A stretch of 33,956 bases of DNA, taken from the NCBI GenBank assembly GCA_943348755.1, contig CALQYS010000009.1, positions 1 to 33,956 of the forward strand, in the 5' to 3' direction. The notes under the pieces are model-generated. The model was not told where the DNA came from. It searched no databases and was given only the letters and a program-made list of their open reading frames with translations. The position numbers and the translations under genes were made by a program. The first letter of the stretch is position 1, and the number at the start of each line of letters is the position of its first letter. The stretch comes from Candidatus Nomurabacteria bacterium. GTDB lineage: Bacteria; Patescibacteriota; Minisyncoccia; Phycocordibacterales; UBA9973. This document shows, piece after piece, positions 27,596 through 33,883 of this stretch.

Positions 27596-28738
27596 TTATT
27601 TATTTTCTACAATAAAACTAGCTCTCTTAAACAATTCGTCAAAAGTAATGATATCTATTCCGTGTATTGATTTTCGAAATCTCTGAAAAGTTTCTCTTTT
27701 ATTTCTTTCAGTACCAAATTCAGCTAGAGAACCGATAACAATAATTCCTTTTGGTTGTACTGTGTGAGTGTTTTCTTTTTCAAGTCTATCTCTATTTTCT
27801 GGCTGTTCTGATCCTTGTTTTTCCCAAGTATAAATATTTGCTTCGATTTGAGATAGGGCATCGGTGAGATTTTTAGACAAACTCCATGCACCATTTCTTA
27901 TTGGCGTAGTTCCTTGAAGTAAGGATGTTGCTGGGGTTTTGATTTCTACAAGAACGGTGAAATTAATATCACCATCAGTTGATGTTAGATAATCTCCCTT
28001 TTGACCGCCAGTACCATCAACTTTTTCGCCACCATAATGGGGCTGAGCTTGCTCTTGTCTTAAAATTTGGTAATTTAAGCCATAGCCAAAAATCCATTTA
28101 TTCTGTTCAAAAAAATCTTGCCACCAACTTTCATCTGAAGCATGTTCAGTTAATGCTTTTTTAAATTCTTCTAATTTTTCTCTACGTTTTATAACAACAC
28201 TCAAATCATCTTCAGAAAGGCTTACACCAGGTATGGATGAAAGTTGTTTTATAATACTGACAATACTTTTTACATCTCTACCACGCAAAGCTGAAACAAT
28301 TTCCCCCTCCCCCTGAGATACTAATGAAAATTTTCCTGCGGGTATTTCGATATCCTTTAGTGATTGCAAGAATGAAATTAATTGCCAAAAATTGTCATGG
28401 CAATCATCCAGATTGACACTCGCTTTTGTTAAACTAGCATTTTCTTCCTCTGAACTTTTTACTTCTAAAATTTTACCACTTTTATCACGAGTCGAGAGCG
28501 CTAGTCTTGGAGTAAATTTCTCCCCCTTCTTTATCAGTTTTACTTGGCAAATATAATCCACTCTTTCCTTTTCGTGAAGAACAAATTGTTTAACAATTGA
28601 ATTGTTTTTCTTATTTGAAAAGTAATAGAAGTTCTGAATAGCTGTCGGGTTAATTTGTAAGTCTGAAAAACTATCTTCACCGATTACAAAATCTTTACTT
28701 TTACCAAATTGATTCATAAAAATCTTGGAAAATTTCAT
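27596..28738 (-). CDS. Shedu-like (DUF4263) nuclease, candidate anti-phage protein
   Basis: A 380-residue protein. The C-terminal part (about 200-380) resembles DUF4263, the nuclease domain of Shedu defence protein SduA: WWQDFFEQNKWIFGYGLNYQ, then a PD-(D/E)xK-type core with D249 (KGDYL) and E265-x-K267 (LVEIKTP). The N-terminal 200 residues are a separate beta-rich and helical domain without known match; SduA proteins vary in this part. Such nucleases cut DNA upon phage infection. It lies in the mobile element and leads an operon with two small genes, with a -10 box 7 bases before the ATG. Confidence 0.75.
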   Translation of the reverse strand: MKFSKIFMNQFGKSKDFVIGEDSFSDLQINPTAIQNFYYFSNKKNNSIVKQFVLHEKERVDYICQVKLIKKGEKFTPRLALSTRDKSGKILEVKSSEEENASLTKASVNLDDCHDNFWQLISFLQSLKDIEIPAGKFSLVSQGEGEIVSALRGRDVKSIVSIIKQLSSIPGVSLSEDDLSVVIKRREKLEEFKKALTEHASDESWWQDFFEQNKWIFGYGLNYQILRQEQAQPHYGGEKVDGTGGQKGDYLTSTDGDINFTVLVEIKTPATSLLQGTTPIRNGAWSLSKNLTDALSQIEANIYTWEKQGSEQPENRDRLEKENTHTVQPKGIIVIGSLAEFGTERNKRETFQRFRKSIHGIDIITFDELFKRASFIVENK

Positions 28739-28745
28739 TATCTTG

Positions 28746-28751
28746 ATAATA
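28746..28751 (-). promoter_or_regulatory. -10 box of Shedu-like operon
   Basis: Minus-strand TATTAT 7 bases before the ATG at 28738, giving a leaderless transcript. It separates the operon from the peptidase gene upstream. Confidence 0.4.
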
Positions 28752-28767
28752 CCAAATTAGAGGCCAC

Positions 28768-29418
28768 TTACTTTAACCGCCGTATTGTTTCCTTGTTCCC
28801 ATTAATAACAATTACTTCACCATCCCTTAAAGTTTTGTAAGGTATTTTGTTTTTCTCTAGGTATTCAATTTCCGTTTCAACCGCCGCTGATTCGGGATGA
28901 TCTGAACGATAATGCACAGCAATATTATAATCCACCAACCCAAGTCCATCCCAACTAAATTCCGGAGCATATCTTTCTGGAACTATGTTTGGGTCATCCA
29001 CTATTTCCAAGCCCTTCATTGAAGGAGATAAAATAACTACTCCAGCGCTGTAGCCCCCGTAAACTATTTTATCTTTAGCAAGCATCTCTTTTATAATCAA
29101 ATCAAAACCACTTTGCTCATAAGCGCGTTTTAGTACAAAAGTATTGCCTCCGAGAACCCAAACTAATCCAAACGTAGACAAGTATTCTTTCAGTGCTTCT
29201 TTTTTGCCGAAATATTTTTTCAAATCAAGCTTTTCAGCCGAAAAGCCAAATGAGTTTAAAGTTTGTATCTGTTCTCGCAAGCCTTTCTCAGCTCGCTCCC
29301 TATCTTGGCTCCAATCTCGCGAATTTCCAATAACTGCTACTTTTTTATTATTTCCGACGAGTTTTAGTAGTTCATCAGTAAAATTTCCAAATTTGTATGA
29401 AGATAAATAAAGTCTCAT
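28768..29418 (-). CDS. S51-family peptidase (dipeptidase E-like)
   Basis: From the ATG at 29418 the protein has 216 residues, close to the family norm. WVLGGNTFVLKRAY and the nucleophile elbow VYGGYSAGVVIL (S124) are clear S51 signatures, and the C-terminal half contains AVHYRSDHPES, with a candidate catalytic histidine. The start is fixed by a TATAAT box at 29428-29433, 9 bases upstream, because a further ATG at 29457 would lie before the promoter. The family cleaves aspartyl dipeptides or related substrates; here the substrate is unknown. Confidence 0.88.
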   Translation of the reverse strand: MRLYLSSYKFGNFTDELLKLVGNNKKVAVIGNSRDWSQDRERAEKGLREQIQTLNSFGFSAEKLDLKKYFGKKEALKEYLSTFGLVWVLGGNTFVLKRAYEQSGFDLIIKEMLAKDKIVYGGYSAGVVILSPSMKGLEIVDDPNIVPERYAPEFSWDGLGLVDYNIAVHYRSDHPESAAVETEIEYLEKNKIPYKTLRDGEVIVINGNKETIRRLK

Positions 29419-29427
29419 ATAATTTAT

Positions 29428-29433
29428 ATTATA
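29428..29433 (-). promoter_or_regulatory. -10 box of S51 peptidase gene
   Basis: Minus-strand TATAAT 9 bases before the ATG at 29418; short or no leader. It is divergent from the promoter at 29466-29493. Confidence 0.5.
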
Positions 29434-29465
29434 CAGAGTTAGTTTATTCTTATCCACACCCCCTG

Positions 29466-29493
29466 TTTACAGATATTAAAGATATGCTATTAT
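29466..29493 (+). promoter_or_regulatory. Promoter of folded leader
   Basis: TTTACA (29466-29471), 16-base spacer, TATTAT (29488-29493). Predicted start near 29500, about 360 bases upstream of the orphan gene at 29862. Confidence 0.5.
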
Positions 29494-29619
29494 CTAGATG
29501 TGAATAAGAATATACAGCAAAATATCGTTGTGAGCTCAAGCTTGCTCCTACTCAGCCCTAAAACTAGAAGGCTGATCTTTGCGCTGTAAAAATCTCTCAA
29601 AAACAAAACTTACAACCCA

Positions 29620-29645
29620 AACACCAGCCTTCTAAGGCTGGTGTT
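29620..29645 (+). terminator. Terminator-like hairpin in the leader
   Basis: aacaccagcctt and aaggctggtgtt, 12 bases each, almost no loop. Followed by ctcgttt, so the U-tract is poor. Its 5' half can instead pair with 29565-29574. Confidence 0.5.
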
Positions 29646-29763
29646 CTCGTTTAACCGAGAATACTTGTTCTTTAAAAATAAAAGTACGCCAAAAATATTG
29701 GAAGGTTTTTGTGGAAACCTCTCGAGCTTTTGTGGCTTTTACTGGCGTACTTGACATATAAGT

Positions 29764-29838
29764 TTTCGATAGGTTTCCTCACGAGCCCTCCAGTATTCCT
29801 GGAGGGCTCGACGCGTTTAATGAAGAAACCCATCGAAA
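29764..29838 (+). repeat. Nested inverted repeat just upstream of orphan gene
   Basis: Outer arms tttcgataggtttc (29764-29777) and gaaacccatcgaaa (29825-29838) match except for one G-U pair; inner arms cgagccctccag (29782-29793) and its exact complement (29799-29810) have a 5-base loop. It ends 13 bases before the Shine-Dalgarno sequence. Confidence 0.8.
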
Positions 29839-29850
29839 AAACCCACCAAT

Positions 29851-29856
29851 AAGGAG
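29851..29856 (+). promoter_or_regulatory. Strong ribosome binding site
   Basis: AAGGAG, 5 bases from the ATG at 29862. It is exceptional in a window where most starts have none. Confidence 0.7.
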
Positions 29857-29861
29857 AACCT

Positions 29862-30452
29862 ATGAAAATCGTCGAAGGAATGTTTTACACCTACCCACAC
29901 AAGCCCGAACTGGTTGGCACCCATCCAGTTATGGGTGAAGTGTGGCGTAAGTGTATCGCACTTCTCGGTGAGGATGGTGTGATGGCCCCTCTTCTCGTTG
30001 ATGACCGTCGACAGCGAGGAGCAATCACACGCCAAACCGTAGAGGGTGTACTCAATCACACTACTGGAAAGGGCTACGAATCATTTCCATGGATTGCCTC
30101 ACAAGTAAGTGAAGCCCAACTGGAAGCCAGACACAAAACCTGCGAGTGTTCCACGTTGTATCTGGAATACCATATTCTTGTCATGTGGTATCTCCAATTT
30201 CTGTCGGTGCACTGGACTTGGACGAAAGTCCATCCGGTCTACTTTCAGGAAACCAACGCGAAAACGCTTGAGAGTTTGATCAAGCGGATGCCTGGAGATG
30301 ACAGAGCTAGATCCTTCTTTCTTTCTCGCTTCGATCATTTCTGGGTCGAGAAAGATGGTGGGGTGATTCACACGCGTCCCGTGTGGAAAAACGGAGAGGT
30401 GAAGCATGAGCCAATTCTTGATCATGACTTCGCTTTTTCCGTGGAATACTAA
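29862..30452 (+). CDS. Orphan protein behind folded leader
   Basis: A 196-residue protein that I do not recognise. It is rich in aromatic residues and His/Trp (for example LSVHWTWTKVHPVYF), with no signal peptide or membrane helix; CECSTLY at about residue 98 is the only cysteine pair. The gene is clearly GC-richer than its neighbours and, unlike nearly every other gene here, has a strong Shine-Dalgarno sequence, AAGGAG (29851-29856), 5 bases before the ATG. Both suggest recent transfer from another host. It lies between a structured leader and a long hairpin (30541-30587). Confidence 0.7.
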   Translation: MKIVEGMFYTYPHKPELVGTHPVMGEVWRKCIALLGEDGVMAPLLVDDRRQRGAITRQTVEGVLNHTTGKGYESFPWIASQVSEAQLEARHKTCECSTLYLEYHILVMWYLQFLSVHWTWTKVHPVYFQETNAKTLESLIKRMPGDDRARSFFLSRFDHFWVEKDGGVIHTRPVWKNGEVKHEPILDHDFAFSVEY

Positions 30453-30540
30453 CACACAGGGGAAGGGCCACCAGGAGCTGATTACTAATGCGAGTTCGGC
30501 GCTATCCGAGCAACAGGCCGAGAATCCTGATCAACTTCTC

Positions 30541-30587
30541 ATGGAAGCCAGCACTAAAATCCTAAAAGGATTGTGCTGGCTCTCCAT
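30541..30587 (+). terminator. Long hairpin after the orphan gene
   Basis: atgga/tccat, gccagcac/gtgctggc and aatcct/aggatt form a stacked hairpin with small bulges and an aaa loop. It is 88 bases after the stop and 26 bases before the aminotransferase start. The following sequence is AT-rich but not a clean U-tract. Confidence 0.55.
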
Positions 30588-30613
30588 TAACACTTCATTT
30601 AATTTTAATTACC

Positions 30614-31891
30614 ATGAAAAATATAAAACCATATAACAGAAACAAATACATAGGGCGTTCGCAAAACTTAGATCTCTATGGTGTTGTTATTGAGCGTGCG
30701 CGCAAAAATTATTTAATTGATATTAATGGAAAAGAATATATAGATATGCTTTCCTCCGCTTCGTCATTACCTTTGGGCTACGAACGAAAAGATTTAGTTA
30801 AGGCATATTCAGATCAGTGTAAAAAAGTCCCTCACACCTGCACTGTATATACCTATACTCCTATTGTGGAGAAGTATGTAAAACGACTCATCAAAACAAG
30901 TAAAATAAAAAATGCTAAAGTCTTGCTAGGAGCTTTTGGTTCTGACTCTATTGACGCAGCTTTTAAATGCGCTCAGGCATATACAGGTAAGAAAAAATTT
31001 ATTGCTTTTAAGAAGGCTTATCATGGAGGCACTTTTCTTTCGCTTGCAAGTAATGGTTTTGATGGAATAAAGAAAAATCTATATTTACCAGATTTATTTA
31101 AACACGTTAACTATCCAACTTCGGAGCATTATAAAAAAACTCTTTTGGATATAGAAAAAATTCTTAAAAAAGGAAATACGGCAGCTCTCATTATGGAAAC
31201 TATCCTTGGGGATGGGGGTATTTTTATGCCTAGTCCAGAATTTTATAAAAATATAAAAAAGTTGTTGCATAAATATGGTGCGATTTTAATTTTTGACGAA
31301 ATTCAAACAGGAATGGGACGCACCGGTACATTCTGGGGTTATGAACAGTTTAAAATTAAACCAGATCTTTTTTGTTCTGCAAAAGGTTTAGGTGGTGGGT
31401 ATGCTGTTTTGAGCGCATGTATTGGACGTGCAGAGATAATAGATAGTCTCACTAATTGTCAAAATGCTTTTACTTTGTCGGCACACTCTGCGAGTTGTGC
31501 TGTAGGGCTTCGTGTAATAAATGCTATTTATGAGGAGAAAGTAATGGAAAATGTAAAAAAAGTAAGTAATTTATTACGAGATTTTTTTGAAAAAAATCTT
31601 AAGGATAGTAAGATATTTTTAGAAGTGCGAGGTAAAGGTCTTATGCTTGGAATTGCCCTTAGAAGTGATAAATCTATTGGTTCTTATATTGGAAAATTAT
31701 GTTTAAAGGAAGGTGTTTATGTTGGATACTATGGTGAGAACAATAATGTATTGCGTATTCATCCAGCACTTAATATTGATTCCAAAACAGCACTTGAAGG
31801 AGCAAAACGAATTGTTCGTGCTGTGAAATTATTTGAGAACAATCAAGAAAAATATTCAAAAGACACTTTCTTGTCCTTCTTCACTTCTTAA
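30614..31891 (+). CDS. Class III PLP-dependent aminotransferase
   Basis: A 425-residue class III aminotransferase: GSDSIDAAFKCAQAYTG (PLP phosphate region), AYHGGTFLSLAS, LIFDEIQTGMGRTGTF with D228, and the PLP lysine K257 in CSAKGLGGGYAV. The size fits the GABA/diaminobutyrate/glutamate-semialdehyde group, but the substrate cannot be chosen by eye. There are no other biosynthetic genes beside it, and its composition is AT-rich, unlike the preceding orphan gene. It ends 9 bases before repeat A, at the edge of the cargo. Confidence 0.9.
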   Translation: MKNIKPYNRNKYIGRSQNLDLYGVVIERARKNYLIDINGKEYIDMLSSASSLPLGYERKDLVKAYSDQCKKVPHTCTVYTYTPIVEKYVKRLIKTSKIKNAKVLLGAFGSDSIDAAFKCAQAYTGKKKFIAFKKAYHGGTFLSLASNGFDGIKKNLYLPDLFKHVNYPTSEHYKKTLLDIEKILKKGNTAALIMETILGDGGIFMPSPEFYKNIKKLLHKYGAILIFDEIQTGMGRTGTFWGYEQFKIKPDLFCSAKGLGGGYAVLSACIGRAEIIDSLTNCQNAFTLSAHSASCAVGLRVINAIYEEKVMENVKKVSNLLRDFFEKNLKDSKIFLEVRGKGLMLGIALRSDKSIGSYIGKLCLKEGVYVGYYGENNNVLRIHPALNIDSKTALEGAKRIVRAVKLFENNQEKYSKDTFLSFFTS

Positions 31892-31900
31892 TTCAAAACG

Positions 31901-32089
31901 CCCGCATTCCTCCCCAAACCCCTCCTGCGGGCAGAATTCCGAATCTCGCCGAATTTCAAAAACATTAGCCGAGGCAGGGCGAACCCATATCCCCAAAAAT
32001 ATTGTTTCGCCCTGCCGAGTCCATTTTTAGTAATTTAATCATTTGGATTTTGCTCGAAGTAATTTCGAACTTTGTCCAGTAACCCCCGC
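31901..32089 (-). repeat. 189-bp perfect inverted repeat, right copy (A)
   Basis: Exact reverse complement of 26149-26337. It joins repeat B at the shared core (ccgc on the plus strand, 32086-32089). Together with 32086-32205 it forms the internal att copy. Confidence 0.95.
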
Positions 32090-32205
32090 AAAATTTCGGG
32101 TGAAGAATTTTCGCCAAAAAATGCGCCCGCGCGAAGCGCGGGTGATGCCGCCAAATCCGCACCAAACCCAAACCCCGCCAGGATTTTCCACGCTCCGCGT
32201 GGCTC
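32086..32205 (+). repeat. 120-bp inverted repeat, left copy (B)
   Basis: Reverse complement of 33764-33883 with a single difference (tttgg/ttcgg within the reverse-complement reading). It contains two short hairpins, cccgcgc-gaa-gcgcggg and ccacgc/gcgtgg. Confidence 0.93.
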
Positions 32206-32300
32206 TTCGTTGCCAATGCAAAAACAAATATGGTAATATTGACTGGTAACCAACCCAACAGCTTCGCTTTTTATTTTGCAATTTTTTAATTGTGAATCTT

Positions 32301-32357
32301 AAAGGGCATCTCTGTCAGTTTAGCGAAAGCTGGATTGGTTACACAGAGTTGCCCTTT
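32301..32357 (+). promoter_or_regulatory. Hairpin in recombinase leader
   Basis: aaagggcatctctgt (32301-32315) pairs with acagagttgcccttt (32343-32357), 14 of 15 bases, with an inner agc-gaaa-gct loop, then tttgggttttta and the recombinase ATG at 32370. It looks like a terminator or attenuator that controls recombinase expression. Confidence 0.6.
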
Positions 32358-33763
32358 TGGGTTTTTAATATGAACAATCAAACCAAAAAATTTTTCATAT
32401 ATACTCGCAAGTCTACGGATGACAAAGACAGACAAGTCCGAAGTATTTCTGATCAACTTTCAGAGTTAAAGGAATTAGCGATGAAAGAAAGTTTAGAAAT
32501 CGTTGATGTCTTTGTCGAAAAGCAGACCGCCAAAATACCAGGTCGTCCGGTATTTAATGAAATGATGGAAAGAATGGAAAAAGGCGAAGCGGAAGGTATT
32601 TTGGCGTGGCATCCAGACAGACTTGCGAGAAACTCGGTAGATGGTGGAAAAATTATCTACCTAGTTGATACCGGAATAATTAAAGATTTAAAATTCTCAA
32701 CTTTTTGGTTTGACCCCACACCGCAAGGAAAGTTCATGCTCTCGATCGCATTTTCGCAATCCAAGTACTATGTAGATAATTTGTCGGAGAACATCAAGCG
32801 AGGACACCGAAACAAACTCAAAGAAGGAATATGGCCTCGAAACGCTCCGATGGGATATGTGAATGATAGCGAGAAGAAAATTATCATTCCCGATCCCGAG
32901 CGTGCGTCATATATCAAGAAAGCGTTCGAGGCATATGCAAGTGGTAAATATACCCTCCGACAAATTAGGGATATGATAACAGGACTTGGATTGCGCTCAA
33001 TGAAAAGTGAAGAACTTTCCGTCTCCGTCATGCATGAAATACTTAGAAACCCAATTTTCTGCGGACTGATGCGGTATGGGGGTGAAATCCACGAAGGAAA
33101 GCACGAACCGATTATCACAAAGAAACTTTTTGACCAATGCCAGGAAGTGATGATGAGAAAATCAAAACCAAAAGAAACAGGACTCAAAACATATTTGTAT
33201 CGTGGATTTTTCCGTTGCGGAGAATGTGGTTGCTTCATTACCACCGAAACACAAAAAGGTCTAACTTTATACGCTGTACTAAACGGAAAAATACGTGTGT
33301 GCAAAAATATGTTCGTGAAGAAATCATCACTTCCCAAATTACAGAAAATATCAAAAAAGTTTCTTTGCCTCCCGATTGGGCAAAGTGGATGATTGCCGAA
33401 AACGAAAAAGACAAGCAATCAGCCGTCCAATCGAGTGAGATTTTTTCTCAATCGACCAAAGACGAAATTTCTCTTTTGGATTCTAAAATTGAGAAGCTGA
33501 TGAATGCATATTTAGAGAACGCACTTTCTCTGGAAGAATATCGAGATGCAAAAAGTGCGCTCGTTGGCTCTAAACAGCTTCTCAAAGAGAAATTATCGTC
33601 TTTTGATAAAAAATCTCATAATCGGTTCGAACTTACAGAAAAATTCCTAAAGAACAATATTACCAACATGGAATTGGCTAACGACAAAACGAATGAAGAA
33701 AATCTTCATTCGTTCCAAAAAGTCGGTTCGAACTTTAGAATTCACAATCGAACCTTACTTTTT

Positions 33764-33883
33764 GAGCCACGCGGAGCGTGGAAAATCCTGGCGGGGTTTG
33801 GGTTTGGTGCGGATTCGGCGGCATCACCCGCGCTTCGCGCGGGCGCATTTTTTGGCGAAAATTCTTCACCCGAAATTTTGCGG
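33764..33883 (-). repeat. 120-bp inverted repeat, right copy (B)
   Basis: Partner of 32086-32205 (119 of 120 bases). It ends with GCGG, of which the last three bases lie in the tRNA-Ser 3' end. Confidence 0.93.
33880..33883. other. Right attachment half-site (attR core GCGG)
   Basis: Shared core with 26149-26152 and, inverted, 32086-32089. It overlaps the discriminator base and first acceptor-stem bases of tRNA-Ser. Confidence 0.7.

Larger units (their letters stand above)
29500..29861 (+). ncRNA. Candidate structured leader RNA
   Basis: About 360 bases without a gene, between a divergent promoter and the orphan gene. Visible elements in order: cagcc/ggctg hairpin (29553-29574); tagaaggctg (29565-29574), which is complementary to cagccttcta (29625-29634); a 12-base terminator-like hairpin (29620-29645); ttctcg/cgagaa (29644-29661); aagtacgcca/tggcgtactt (29682-29752) enclosing aggttt/aaacct; and a nested stem (29764-29838). 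Mutually exclusive pairings suggest regulation of the downstream gene or an independent structured RNA. I recognise no known riboswitch class. Confidence 0.5.
31892..32369. other. Gap between aminotransferase and recombinase
   Basis: These 478 bases contain the internal inverted att copy (31901-32205), a short AT-rich stretch (32206-32300) and the recombinase leader hairpin (32301-32357). No additional gene is supported. Confidence 0.7.
26149..33883. mobile_element. tRNA-Ser-integrated element with serine recombinase and inverted internal att copy
   Basis: The element is bounded by GCGG at 26149-26152 and 33880-33883, the latter at the 3' end of tRNA-Ser. Flank plus core plus tRNA (ccaacgcta, GCGG, agccggacgg) reconstructs a plausible empty site. 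Joining the two element ends gives cgaaatttt-GCGG-gggttactgg, which is found inverted at 32070-32100. Cargo: winged-helix protein, small protein, Shedu-like nuclease, S51 peptidase, orphan gene, aminotransferase. The recombinase lies at the tRNA end. Predicted circle: 7731 bp. Boundaries are derived from repeat comparison within the window. Confidence 0.8.

Noticed and set aside
29751-29779. TTGACA as a -35 for the orphan gene
   Set aside because: No -10 is found at 16-18 bases; the word lies at the end of an inverted-repeat arm.
29500-29861. Retron or CRISPR-related RNA
   Set aside because: There is no reverse transcriptase, Cas gene or repeated spacer structure in the window.
26149-32089. 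Terminal inverted repeats of a DNA transposon
   Set aside because: No transposase lies between them and there is no target duplication; the att-site comparison with the recombinase and tRNA explains all three junctions.
32035-32281. Open frames across the internal att copy on both strands
   Set aside because: They are the read-through of repeats A and B in other contexts; the only likely coding use is as the recombinase tail in the circular form.
33251-33260. Certain programmed -1 frameshift in the recombinase
   Set aside because: The heptamer is not a canonical X_XXY_YYZ site in the zero frame; indel or assembly error is at least as likely.
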